This document shows, piece after piece, positions 1 through 7,423 of a DNA stretch of 64,000 nt. The stretch lies in assembly GCF_028128615.1 (NCBI RefSeq), contig NZ_AMDP01000036.1:1-64000 (forward strand), given 5' to 3'. Below the pieces are notes generated by a model, which was not told the origin of the DNA, did no database searches, and worked only from the letters and a program-made list of their open reading frames with translations. Position numbers and translations under genes: made by a program. This DNA comes from Enterococcus sp. 5H. Lineage in GTDB: Bacteria; Bacillota; Bacilli; Lactobacillales; Enterococcaceae. Every line of letters begins with the position of its first letter. Positions within the stretch are counted from its first letter, which is position 1.

Positions 1-13
1 AATGAGCCGACCC

Positions 14-55
14 CCAAAAGTTAGACCTGGAAATCTAACTTTTGGAGGTTTTTTT
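14..55 (+). terminator. Hairpin plus T-tract in the IS left end, sequestering the orfA ribosome binding site
   Basis: Perfect 12-bp stem CCAAAAGTTAGA (14-25) / TCTAACTTTTGG (34-45), then GAGG and seven T (49-55), three bases before the orfA ATG. The GGAGG binding site (44-48) overlaps the 3' arm. Transcripts entering from outside would both terminate and hide the start signal, a known way for insertion sequences to avoid activation by outside transcription. The remnant at 62143-62182 keeps the same structure. Confidence 0.75.
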
Positions 56-57
56 GT

Positions 58-618
58 ATGGCAAAATACAGTTTTGAATTTAAACTTAAGGTTGTCCATG
101 ACTATTTATCTGGTCAAGGAGGTACACGGTTTCTCGCAAAAAAATATGGGTTTAAAAATAGTTCTCAAATAAGGAAATGGATTAATGCCTATAAAGAACT
201 TGGTGAAGAAGGACTACTTCGTAGTCGAAAAAGTAAGAATTACTCTGTTCAATTTAAGTTAGATGCGATAGAGTTGTATTTAACTACAGAGTTCTCCTAT
301 CAAGAAGTGGCCAATCTTCTCAAAATGAACAATCCACCATTAATTGCGAATTGGCTTAAAACATATCGGAATCTTGGTATAGATGGACTCTCCAAACAGA
401 AAGGACGTCCACCTATAATGCCTAAGAAAAAACGAAATGAAACCCAGCCATTATTACCCAGTGAACAATCTCAATTAGATAAACTAGAAAAAGAAAATAG
501 AATGTTAAAAATTGAGAATGCCTATTTAAAAGAATTGAGGAGGCTGCGTTTAGAGGACGAACAAAAAATGAAAGAATCGCGCGAACCATTCACAGCCTCC
601 GAGGACACTTTCGATTAA
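58..618 (+). CDS. IS150-type transposase subunit OrfA
   Basis: 186 aa DNA-binding half of the IS3-family transposase. Two successive helix-turn-helix units are visible (about residues 10-50 and 60-110), followed by a basic stretch PKKKR and a C-terminal heptad-rich coiled coil (about 138-165) as in OrfA proteins of the IS150 group. ATG at 58 follows GGAGG by 9 bases. An A6 run at 563-568 lies near the 3' end, where the -1 frame leading into orfB is already open. Slippage there would give the OrfAB fusion, the active transposase in IS3 elements. The slippage is inferred from family knowledge; the A6 run and open frame are seen. Confidence 0.9.
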   Translation: MAKYSFEFKLKVVHDYLSGQGGTRFLAKKYGFKNSSQIRKWINAYKELGEEGLLRSRKSKNYSVQFKLDAIELYLTTEFSYQEVANLLKMNNPPLIANWLKTYRNLGIDGLSKQKGRPPIMPKKKRNETQPLLPSEQSQLDKLEKENRMLKIENAYLKELRRLRLEDEQKMKESREPFTASEDTFD

Positions 619-626
619 AAGATATT

Positions 627-1463
627 TTGGAAACCCTAAGGTTTCCAAAAGCCACTTACATGTACTGGCAAAAACGCTTCGACAGAACAACTTCAACACA
701 AATGATTGAAGAAGAAATTCAAGCGATTCGTAAGGAACATCAACATTATGGCTATAGAAGAATGACACAGGAATTGAAACGACGTGGATATCAAGTAAAT
801 AAAAAGAAAGTACAGAGATTAATTCAAAAGCTACAGTTACAAGTCAAAGCATTTACCAAGAAATCTAGGAAATATAATTCATATAAAGGAACTGTTGGGA
901 AAGTAGCTAAAAACTTGATTCATCGAAGATTCAAAACTTCGGTCTCTCATCAAAAAATTACGACGGATACAACTGAATTTAAATACTATGAAACAGATGA
1001 TGCGGGCATTCTTCGACAGAAAAAACTATATTTAGATCCGTTTATGGATATGTATAACAGTGAAATTCTAAGTTACAGCTTTTCTACTCAACCAAATGGT
1101 AAAACAGTTATGGCAGGGCTAGAAGAAGCAATTTCTCAAACAAATGATTGTCCCTATCGTCGCACCTTCCACTCTGATCAAGGCTGGGCTTATCAAATGA
1201 ACACCTATATACAAACATTAAAGGATAATCGTATCTTTCAAAGTATGTCTCGGAAAGGAACCTGCTTAGATAATTCTCCTATGGAGAATTTCTTCAGTAT
1301 TCTAAAGCAAGAATTGTATTATGGAAAAGTTTATCAAAGTCAAAATGAGTTACGACAAGCCATTGAGAACTATATTCATTATTACAATCATTATAGAATC
1401 AAAGAAAAACTTAACTGGAAAAGCCCAGTAGAATTTCGACATTTCAATCAAAAAACTGCATAA
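627..1463 (+). CDS. IS150-type transposase OrfB (DDE integrase core)
   Basis: 278 aa when read from TTG 627, but probably made mainly as a -1 frameshift fusion with OrfA, because this frame is open upstream through the A6 run at 563-568. An HTH_21-like N-terminal part (IRKEHQHYGYRRM) precedes the rve catalytic core. The DDE residues are visible as TTDTTEF, HSDQGWAYQ and the Glu in PMENFFSILKQELYY. No internal stop or frameshift is present, so the copy looks intact. Confidence 0.9.
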   Translation: METLRFPKATYMYWQKRFDRTTSTQMIEEEIQAIRKEHQHYGYRRMTQELKRRGYQVNKKKVQRLIQKLQLQVKAFTKKSRKYNSYKGTVGKVAKNLIHRRFKTSVSHQKITTDTTEFKYYETDDAGILRQKKLYLDPFMDMYNSEILSYSFSTQPNGKTVMAGLEEAISQTNDCPYRRTFHSDQGWAYQMNTYIQTLKDNRIFQSMSRKGTCLDNSPMENFFSILKQELYYGKVYQSQNELRQAIENYIHYYNHYRIKEKLNWKSPVEFRHFNQKTA

Positions 1464-1467
1464 AAAA

Positions 1468-1489
1468 TAGAGTGGAGAAATCCACTCTA
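1468..1489. terminator. Hairpin inside the IS right end
   Basis: Perfect 9-bp stem TAGAGTGGA / TCCACTCTA with a GAAA tetraloop, directly after the orfB stop and flanked by A-rich and ACAAAAAG sequence. Probably ends the transposase transcript or blocks read-in from the right. It lacks a strong T-tract on the + strand. Confidence 0.5.
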
Positions 1490-1653
1490 CAAAAAGTCTA
1501 ACTTCTTGGGGTCACTACAGAGTAACTAATTTGTTGAGGTTCTTTTTTATGTTTTTATAGAAAATACCTAATTAAATAAATAGATAAAAATAAATCTCTT
1601 TTTGTGTTAAAATGCTATTGAAATGAAAATAATGATTAAAGGGGAGTTTACAA

Positions 1654-1956
1654 TTGGATGGGGATCGCATTAAATTATCACAACAAAAATTACATACGTC
1701 TGCAACAAAATATAAGGTTGGATCATAACAAGTTCAAGACATTTTACAAAAGCTTCAATCAGAACAAGACACAATTCAAGGAAATTGGGAAGGTTCAGGG
1801 TTTGATAGCTTCAACGATCAATTCGCTGCGCTTAAACCAAAAATTTCAGAGGTCGGCGAACTGTTGGATCAAATCAACAAGCAATTGAACCAAGCCGCTG
1901 AGATTATGGAGGAAACAGATCAAAATATTACTTCAGCAATCGGTCGCGGACTTTAA
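1654..1956 (+). pseudogene. WXG100 (EsxA-like) type VII secretion protein, disrupted by a nonsense codon
   Basis: Read from TTG 1654 (GGGGAG at 1641-1646, 7 bases upstream) the frame gives a 100-codon WXG100 protein with the hallmark W-E-G turn (NWEGSGFDSF), two amphipathic helices and a C-terminal tail. Codon 25 (1726-1728) is TAA in the run VGS-stop-QVQDIL, where a single change from CAA or GAA would restore the frame. No start codon placed to rescue the second helix pair was found downstream of the stop. WXG100 proteins are small secreted helical hairpins exported by the EssC machinery. This copy is probably dead, or the base is a sequencing error. It sits just behind the IS and just before putative immunity genes. 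Confidence 0.8.
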
Positions 1957-1974
1957 TAGAGGTTAGACTAAAGT

Positions 1975-2508
1975 ATGTTAGCAAATAAAATGTGGAAACA
2001 GACTATAATGGATTCTAAAATGTTGGATGAAAACAAACAATTCACTTTTACTATTAAGCAATTGACGAATTTGTTCAATATTCAGATAGAAAAATTTTAT
2101 GATTTTTTGACTATTTCATATGAAGGAGACAGGGATACGGAGGAGGATGTCCTATCTTATGAACAGTTTGAAGAATTCAGGAAAAAAAATTTTGGAAGTA
2201 AAAGAAATTACGAAACTTCATGTAATGAAGTTCGAATAATTGATTATATTAATCAACAGTTAACAGTTGAAGATCAATATCTATTAGGAAAATCATTTAT
2301 TCAATATTTAAATTCACGTTTAACATTAATGACAGATAAAAGAATTTATTACTTGTTAAGTTTAGAGGAAGATATTTTAACTATCTTTTTTTATCAGGAG
2401 TGGGATACTAATGATACCCCATTTAATGAAAATTTGGACGAGTATAATAATCCTGTTGTAATTTATACAAGTGATGAATTACCTAATAATATAATTAATA
2501 ATGTCTAA
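1975..2508 (+). CDS. Putative orphan immunity protein, paralogue A
   Basis: 177 aa acidic protein with no signal peptide; family not recognised. The shared core F-R/E-x-x-DYI..(Q/K)DLS/T..DQYLL..S(F/Y)IQYLNSRLTLMT..(R/K)IYY..(L)..FYQEW recurs in the gene at 2765, and both start ML-x-N-x-x-W, which supports ATG 1975 (AGAGGT 11 bases upstream). It begins 18 bases after the WXG100 pseudogene. Small paired acidic genes downstream of WXG100/LXG genes are usually immunity proteins against polymorphic toxins, so that role is inferred from position only. No toxin gene remains next to it. Confidence 0.6.
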   Translation: MLANKMWKQTIMDSKMLDENKQFTFTIKQLTNLFNIQIEKFYDFLTISYEGDRDTEEDVLSYEQFEEFRKKNFGSKRNYETSCNEVRIIDYINQQLTVEDQYLLGKSFIQYLNSRLTLMTDKRIYYLLSLEEDILTIFFYQEWDTNDTPFNENLDEYNNPVVIYTSDELPNNIINNV

Positions 2509-2564
2509 AGATGATCTTTTTCGCTATTTTACCTATCAGTTTATATAATTTCGTTTATGAAGAG

Positions 2565-2599
2565 TAGCCTAGTAGTTTTCGATAGGTAGGCTTTCTTTT
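2565..2599 (+). terminator. Weak hairpin terminator after paralogue A; part of a duplicated spacer
   Basis: AGCCTA (2565-2570) and TAGGCT (2586-2591) form a 6-bp stem followed by TTCTTTT. A diverged copy of the same text, GTAGCCTGCCAGTTTTTGAT, follows paralogue B at 3340-3359. Gene and trailing spacer were therefore duplicated together. The rest of 2600-2764 is AT-rich with an open stretch ending KALKYLGE at the next start, possibly the tail of a lost toxin gene. Confidence 0.35.
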
Positions 2600-2764
2600 A
2601 GAAGTAACATTGAACAATTAATACTTGATGAAAAGAAGTTTTAATATCAACTTGAAAAATTTCATTGATCTAAAAACAAGCTACTATACACAATCTTGAA
2701 TTCAAATACTTTTAAATAATTCAGAAATTGAAAAAGCATTAAAATATTTAGGAGAGTGATACAA

Positions 2765-3295
2765 ATGTTGTGTAATAGTTTATGGGAAAATAATATTCAA
2801 ATATTTGATGCACAAATGCACAAACAAGAATTAATGCTTACTTTAGACGAAACAGACTCACTATTTAATAGGAAAATTTTTGATATTTTTGGTTGCTTAA
2901 TATTAGATTGTACTTTAGATAGAAGTGAGGAAATAGAAATATCTCAGGAACAATTTGAAGCTGTCATTGAATACAACACTGATAGAACTGGCTACGAATA
3001 TTCAAGCAATGAGTTTCGCATTATAGATTATATTGAGAAAGATTTAAGCATAAAGGATCAGTATCTATTGACTATGTCCTATATTCAGTATTTGAATTCT
3101 CGCCTAACTTTAATGACGAAAAACAAGATTTACTATATATTATTTTGTAATGAAACTATTTTACAAATGCGATTTTATCAAGAATGGCAAGGAGATAGTT
3201 CATTGTTCAGTAAAAACATAGAAGATTTTGACCATCCTTTTGCAATGTATGCTAGTAATGACGTACCTTGCAATCGTGTAGTGATTAAGCCGTAA
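2765..3295 (+). CDS. Putative orphan immunity protein, paralogue B
   Basis: 176 aa, clearly homologous to the product at 1975: shared EFRIIDYIEKDLS, DQYLLTMSYIQYLNSRLTLMT and FYQEW blocks, similar length and similar C-terminus with Y-x-S-N/D-D-x-P. ATG 2765 is chosen because GGAGAG (2751-2756) lies 8 bases upstream; the in-frame GTG at 2756 overlaps that site. Soluble, acidic, no signal. The function is not recognised. The duplication and the setting beside type VII fragments suggest an immunity protein kept after loss of its toxin. Confidence 0.6.
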   Translation: MLCNSLWENNIQIFDAQMHKQELMLTLDETDSLFNRKIFDIFGCLILDCTLDRSEEIEISQEQFEAVIEYNTDRTGYEYSSNEFRIIDYIEKDLSIKDQYLLTMSYIQYLNSRLTLMTKNKIYYILFCNETILQMRFYQEWQGDSSLFSKNIEDFDHPFAMYASNDVPCNRVVIKP

Positions 3296-3383
3296 ATGAT
3301 GACTAACATTATGATAAACGTACGCACTCACTATTAATAGTAGCCTGCCAGTTTTTGATTAGTGGGCGTTCTCTGTGAATTAA

Positions 3384-3497
3384 ATAATTACCCAATTGAG
3401 TTATGTATCACAACAAGAAATAGAGTTGAGACAAAATATTCTGAATCAAATTAAAACAACTACGTATAAAAAAATTTCGATCAAAGAAACAATTTAA
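3384..3497 (+). pseudogene. Possible remnant of a toxin C-terminus
   Basis: A short open stretch between stops, about 37 codons, containing TQLSYVSQQEIELRQNIL and ending SIKETI-stop, with no start codon or binding site. Its composition looks coding and it lies where a toxin gene would precede an immunity gene (next gene at 3544). No family recognised; may be chance. The remaining spacer shows only the duplicated hairpin text at 3340-3370. Confidence 0.25.
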
Positions 3498-3543
3498 CGA
3501 AGTATTTAAATTTAAAATTAACAGAAAATAAGGAGATATACTC

Positions 3544-4023
3544 ATGAAAGAAGAATCTAAGAAAGCAAGAAATGAAATGAAGGAACAAAGCAGACCATAT
3601 CAAACATATGGCTACTATTTAGCAATTCCGATTGCTTTTATAGTATTTTATATATTCTCGTTTTTAGACTTCAATGTGAACTCTGTAGGCACAATCCTAC
3701 TTGTGTTTACTATTTTAGCAAATATAAATGCTAGAAAATTAACTTTAGTATCTAAACGAAAGTATGTAGCTCCAATTTTAATATATGTTGTAAATGCGAT
3801 AGGGTTACTATTTTTTGTTCCGATAATTATTGAAATATCTAATGGTGGGACAGGAGATGTTTTTTTAGGTTTAGCAGGGTTAATTTCAATACCTATTCAA
3901 ATAGTAGCATGGATATTCTTTTTTATAACGGCGAATGATATAAAGAAAGCTTATCCAGACATGAAACAAGTTGCTGCGGATGCTCGTCAAAATTATTTGA
4001 ATTTAAAAAAGAGTGCTCGCTGA
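3544..4023 (+). CDS. Four-helix integral membrane protein of unknown function
   Basis: 159 aa. A charged, Lys/Glu-rich N-terminus (residues 1-20) is followed by four hydrophobic segments at roughly 25-43, 47-65, 78-98 and 108-130, and a charged C-terminal tail with Lys/Arg. AAGGAG precedes ATG 3544 by about 7 bases. No family recognised. Its position after two immunity-like genes makes a membrane immunity protein against a pore-forming or lipid-attacking type VII toxin possible; this is inference from context only. Confidence 0.55.
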   Translation: MKEESKKARNEMKEQSRPYQTYGYYLAIPIAFIVFYIFSFLDFNVNSVGTILLVFTILANINARKLTLVSKRKYVAPILIYVVNAIGLLFFVPIIIEISNGGTGDVFLGLAGLISIPIQIVAWIFFFITANDIKKAYPDMKQVAADARQNYLNLKKSAR

Positions 4024-4042
4024 ATAACCTTTAATAAAGTAA

Positions 4043-4149
4043 TGAGGTTGTGACAAAAATCGAGCAATTTATAAAACGCTGTATAGCCCCGAAAAGTTGA
4101 CCTTTTCAGGGCTATACATAGTAGAAGAGCTTGACTTTTTCACACCATC
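4043..4149. repeat. Large imperfect fold-back element or terminator
   Basis: Outer arms GAGGTTGTGACAAAAATCGAG (from 4044) and AGCTTGACTTTTTCACACC (4128-4146) pair imperfectly. Inside is a strong stem TGTATAGCCC..GAAAAG (4080-4096) / CTTTTC..GGGCTATACA (4101-4118). It lies between converging genes (ends 4023 and 4170), so it can act as a two-way terminator. The outer arms resemble the GAGGTTGTGAC-type intergenic hairpins common in lactic acid bacteria. Confidence 0.5.
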
Positions 4150-4169
4150 TATCTTGATCTACGTCACAT

Positions 4170-5165
4170 TTATTTATACGCAATTGCAAACAAGTTTATA
4201 TCATCATTAACACAACTTTGAAGTGAAATTCTTTCTCCACCGCCAGTTCCTACGATAAGATCCCAGTAATTTCTTCCTGTACCAACTTCTTCACCGTAAT
4301 CATCTAACTCAAGCATTGTACGTACAGTATAAGTGGTAGGTGTACCATTAGCATCAGTTACAACGATTTGGCTGCCAACGCTTAGTGAAAAGACAGTTGA
4401 AAATGCGCCTGGGTTATGCCCGATAAAATGAGTATTTTGACCATCATCACTAGATTGAACGGCTGCACCACCCCAAGTGGAAGCAACGCCGGCAGGATTT
4501 GAATCAATAATACTTTGACCACTGCCTTGACCGCCATTTTGATACGAAACGGTTTGACCAGCCATTGTAATTGTCATTGGTGCATAGGCAGGTTCTGCTT
4601 GGACTGTAGGAGCGCTTGTAGCTGCTGCTTGAGTCGTATCAGCAGGAGTTGAAACAGGTTCTTCAACTTGAGGTTCAGCAATCGGTTCACTTTTGGCAAC
4701 GATGTGAAACGTTTTTTCTGCTGCTGCTTGGTTACCGCTGCTGTCAGTTACTGAAAAATGAACAGTTTGAGTGCCGACGACCGAAGTATCGACAGTTTCA
4801 GTGGTTGCTAGTTTAGCTGTGATGTCGCCATCTTTATTATCATTAGCAGTTACATCTTCAAAAATATCAACAGGAGCATTTTGTTCAATCGTTTCTTCTG
4901 GTGCAGTAATAGTAGGTGCTGTTGTATCTTTTGCAGTTTCTGAAGTGCTAATTTGTTTCACTTTTGGTGCTGCTTTTTTTGAACTTAGTTCTTTTTCAGT
5001 AGGAACATTTTTAACTAACGTAACTTTTTCTTTTGAAGATTCTGTTTCCGCTTGATTAGCCCGACTGACAGCATCACTAAAAATATAGCCGCCGATCACT
5101 AAAATCACGCCTAAAATACTAATGAATCCAATAATAATCGTTTGTTTAAATGTTTCTTTTTTCAT
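4170..5165 (-). CDS. Membrane-anchored surface protein: Ig-like domain plus sortase-like C-terminal domain
   Basis: 331 aa from ATG 5165 (GGAGGG 7 bases upstream; the longer frame to 5201 lacks such a site). After a basic start (MKKETFKQ) comes one transmembrane segment (about residues 9-28), a Ser/Lys linker, an Ig-like domain of the DUF5011/HYR kind (about 80-155, TAPTITAPEE to TFHIVAK), a Pro/Ala/Thr linker, and a C-terminal domain with sortase features: His in FIGHNPG and Cys in ISLQSCVND. The Arg that normally follows the sortase Cys (as in R-L-x-V) is replaced by INLFAIA, so catalysis is doubtful or the site differs. Read divergently from the Mga-type regulator. Confidence 0.7.
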   Translation of the reverse strand: MKKETFKQTIIIGFISILGVILVIGGYIFSDAVSRANQAETESSKEKVTLVKNVPTEKELSSKKAAPKVKQISTSETAKDTTAPTITAPEETIEQNAPVDIFEDVTANDNKDGDITAKLATTETVDTSVVGTQTVHFSVTDSSGNQAAAEKTFHIVAKSEPIAEPQVEEPVSTPADTTQAAATSAPTVQAEPAYAPMTITMAGQTVSYQNGGQGSGQSIIDSNPAGVASTWGGAAVQSSDDGQNTHFIGHNPGAFSTVFSLSVGSQIVVTDANGTPTTYTVRTMLELDDYGEEVGTGRNYWDLIVGTGGGERISLQSCVNDDINLFAIAYK

Positions 5166-5309
5166 GTAGAATCCCTCCAATATAGTGGTGAGACTTTCCA
5201 TTTATCGATAAACTTTAAATCCGCGCTGTTTATATTTTCATAATAAGAGCTGTTTTTAAATAAACCAATTGACGTGCGCTTTGGATTGATTTCAAAGTAA
5301 GGAATATGA

Positions 5310-5318
5310 TGCTATAAT
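5310..5318 (+). promoter_or_regulatory. Extended -10 promoter of the Mga-type regulator
   Basis: TGCTATAAT at 5310-5318, a full extended -10. Only a weak -35 (TTTCAA, 5290-5295) is visible with a 17-base spacer. The 5' leader to ATG 5405 would be about 80 bases. Confidence 0.5.
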
Positions 5319-5404
5319 TATTGGTAAATAAGGATTTCTTCAAAAAAAACGTAACTAATGGAAATTTTTGAAGGAAAGTAGTTTAGTGGAAAAGAGGAGA
5401 GATT

Positions 5405-6898
5405 ATGGAACGGTTATTATCACCATCTATGCATCGAAGAGTGTTGTTGTTGAACCTGTTAAGTAGTTCCAATGGTTGGATTACCTCAGATTACTTAGCT
5501 GAAAAAATTGAATGTTCTAAAAAAACTATTATGTTGGATTGTCAGTATGTAGAAGATCGCTGGTCAGATTATTTGACGATTGAAACTTCTAGAAAACATG
5601 GGATTCGTTTGATTACATCGCCGCACAAATCGATTCATGAAATTTACAATGAAATCATTCAAGAATCCAATGCGTTTACATTACTAGAATCGATTTTTTT
5701 TCAGCCTAATAAACAAGCAGCTTATTGGGAACAAAAATTATTTTTAAGTAATTCTAGTTTGTATCGCTTATCTAAGGTAATTGGCACAGCTTTAAAAGAT
5801 CGTAATATCCAGATGGATCGCTCGCCTTATTTTGTTCATGGAAAAGATGAACGACAAGTACGCTATTTTTTTACAAGCTATTTTATAGAAGTTTATGGTA
5901 TTCGAGATTGGCCTTTTCAATTAGACCGGAAAAAAGTTTTTAACCTGACAAATAAAATTAATCAGAAATTTAATTTAGAATTAAATGACAGCCAAATCGT
6001 TCACCTTGCTTATTCCATTGCGGTGACAATTATCAGAGAACGTCAGGGATTTCTAATTCAGTCTAAAAAAGATCCGATGAACATTTTTGTCAAAAGAACG
6101 ACTGATGTGAAAAAATATCAGTCAGATATAGAAGAAATTGCCGAACCTTTAGATGTTGTTTTACCTGATAATTGGTATGAGGATTTTTGTTATTCCATTT
6201 TTTGGTGGGATTTTGGCTGGGATAATGAACAAGAAAAACAGAATGTCATTCATCAAGCTGAAAGTTTAATTGATACAGTCAAAAATGCTTTATCGATTTC
6301 AATTTCAGAACAAAGTAGGTTTAGTATTGTTCATTTAATTGAATATATCTACGCTAAACATAAGTTATTTCCATATAAGCAATTTATGGTTTATGACCGT
6401 TACCTATATTCAAGCAAAGCGATTAAGCAAAATTTTATCGTTTTTACTGCGGTAGTCACCAAAGCATTATCTGTTATTGAAATGAAAATGAAATTTCCAT
6501 GGAAAACAATGTATTTAAATAGCATTCTTCATGAAATGGCGATACGCTGGGAAAATCTTAGTAAGTTAACAGATGAAATGAGGCACCAAGTCTCAGTGTT
6601 AGTTCTGAGTGACTTAGGGAAAGAACATGCCCAATTACTAAGTTCAGTGTTAAAAGATAATTTCCAAAATAAAATTCTACTTTCTGTCCAAGAAAATCAT
6701 TTCTATAATGAGTTTACTAATCAATCTAGTCAAGACTACGATTTGTATGTATCGAATTACACAATTGAGGAGATAGACTCCGAGGTAAATATGATTGTTG
6801 AAGATATCCCGTCTTTTAAAAATTTGACCGATTTACGAAAATATATTGATAATAGAAGATTGGTTTTACCAAAAGATATTGCGTATTTAAATGGATAA
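5405..6898 (+). CDS. Mga-family transcriptional regulator
   Basis: 497 aa. An N-terminal HTH_Mga-type winged helix (residues about 10-65, with SSNGWITSDYLAEKIECSKKT) is followed by a second Mga HTH region (about 90-150) and a long PRD/EIIB-like C-terminal part. The length matches Mga/AtxA-type virulence regulators (about 490-530 aa), which act as dimers and can be controlled by phosphotransferase-system phosphorylation. GAGGAGA lies just upstream of ATG 5405. It is divergent from the sortase-like surface protein gene, a plausible target. The specific target is inference. Confidence 0.8.
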   Translation: MERLLSPSMHRRVLLLNLLSSSNGWITSDYLAEKIECSKKTIMLDCQYVEDRWSDYLTIETSRKHGIRLITSPHKSIHEIYNEIIQESNAFTLLESIFFQPNKQAAYWEQKLFLSNSSLYRLSKVIGTALKDRNIQMDRSPYFVHGKDERQVRYFFTSYFIEVYGIRDWPFQLDRKKVFNLTNKINQKFNLELNDSQIVHLAYSIAVTIIRERQGFLIQSKKDPMNIFVKRTTDVKKYQSDIEEIAEPLDVVLPDNWYEDFCYSIFWWDFGWDNEQEKQNVIHQAESLIDTVKNALSISISEQSRFSIVHLIEYIYAKHKLFPYKQFMVYDRYLYSSKAIKQNFIVFTAVVTKALSVIEMKMKFPWKTMYLNSILHEMAIRWENLSKLTDEMRHQVSVLVLSDLGKEHAQLLSSVLKDNFQNKILLSVQENHFYNEFTNQSSQDYDLYVSNYTIEEIDSEVNMIVEDIPSFKNLTDLRKYIDNRRLVLPKDIAYLNG

Positions 6899-6945
6899 TA
6901 ATTTTGTTTTTTTTATAATTATGAAAATGTTATTAAAAATAATGA

Positions 6946-6975
6946 TTGTCTTTTAATAATTGATAATGATATACT
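6946..6975 (+). promoter_or_regulatory. Promoter of the YiaAB-type gene
   Basis: TTGTCT (6946-6951), 18-base spacer, TATACT (6970-6975), 36 bases before ATG 7012. Surrounding AT-rich text includes AATGATTGTC and TGATAATGAT, which weakly recalls Fur-type half sites but shows no convincing palindrome. Confidence 0.5.
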
Positions 6976-7011
6976 AAAAAAGCACTACTATTATTATTTA
7001 AGGAGAGAAAA

Positions 7012-7290
7012 ATGAAAAAGAAAGCTTATAGAAATACACCGGCTTTTGTTTTTTTAAGTTGGGGATCATTTGCCTTTTTCGTGGCATTGATGTTAGTCGG
7101 TTTATACACATTGAAGGAGCCTTTGATGGTTAAAGGTTACTACTTAATGGGATCAGTTGGGCTGATTTCTTCCTCATTCACATTATCTAAAGTGATTAGA
7201 GATAACCAAGAAGATGAAGAGCGCTATAATCAAATGTTCCGCGCGATGGATGGACCGACAAAAAAGGAAGAGACAGATACACATATTTAA
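7012..7290 (+). CDS. YiaA/YiaB-type two-helix membrane protein
   Basis: 92 aa. Two hydrophobic helices (residues about 11-32 and 42-60) joined by a short turn, KEPLMVKGYYLMG, match the YiaAB two-helix family; the acidic C-terminus is cytoplasmic. Strong AAGGAGAG site before ATG 7012. Single gene with its own promoter and terminator. The biochemical role of the family is unknown. Confidence 0.7.
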   Translation: MKKKAYRNTPAFVFLSWGSFAFFVALMLVGLYTLKEPLMVKGYYLMGSVGLISSSFTLSKVIRDNQEDEERYNQMFRAMDGPTKKEETDTHI

Positions 7291-7302
7291 TAAGTTTGTA
7301 AA

Positions 7303-7328
7303 GCCTGGACGAAAGTCTGGGTTTTTTT
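7303..7328 (+). terminator. Rho-independent terminator
   Basis: CCTGGAC-GAAA-GTCTGGG stem (two G-T pairs) followed by TTTTTTT, after the YiaAB-type gene. Confidence 0.8.
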
Positions 7329-7384
7329 GTGAAAGAAATTTTAATCAGTCAGCTTTTTTTAATGTTTTATCGGCAGAAATCACG

Positions 7385-7390
7385 TATAAT
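7385..7390 (+). promoter_or_regulatory. Putative -10 box of the dnaX promoter
   Basis: TATAAT at 7385-7390, 34 bases before the dnaX ATG. No good -35 is visible at the expected distance. Confidence 0.4.
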
Positions 7391-7423
7391 AGTAGATAGT
7401 GAAATTTCAGGGAGGGGTAAATT

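Larger units (their letters stand above)
8..1514 (+). mobile_element. IS3-family (IS150-group) insertion sequence, complete
   Basis: Complete element with imperfect terminal inverted repeats: CGACCCCCAAAAGTTAGAC at 8-26 and GTCTAACTTCTTGGGGTCA at 1496-1514 (16 of 19 positions agree as inverted repeats). Between them lie a helix-turn-helix orfA and a DDE-integrase orfB in the -1 frame, the usual IS3 layout. Hairpins sit just inside both ends. The window begins only 7 bases outside the left end, so a target duplication cannot be judged. Ends of the same family occur at 52623 and near 62190. Both orfs are open, so it may be active. Confidence 0.9.

Noticed and set aside
1658-1888. 76-codon ATG frame in the WXG100 region
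   Set aside because: Shadow of the TTG-initiated WXG100 frame; it shows no protein family and overlaps it fully.
6935-6975. Fur box before the YiaAB-type gene
   Set aside because: TGATAATGAT-like half sites occur but no extended palindrome; AT-richness alone can give this.
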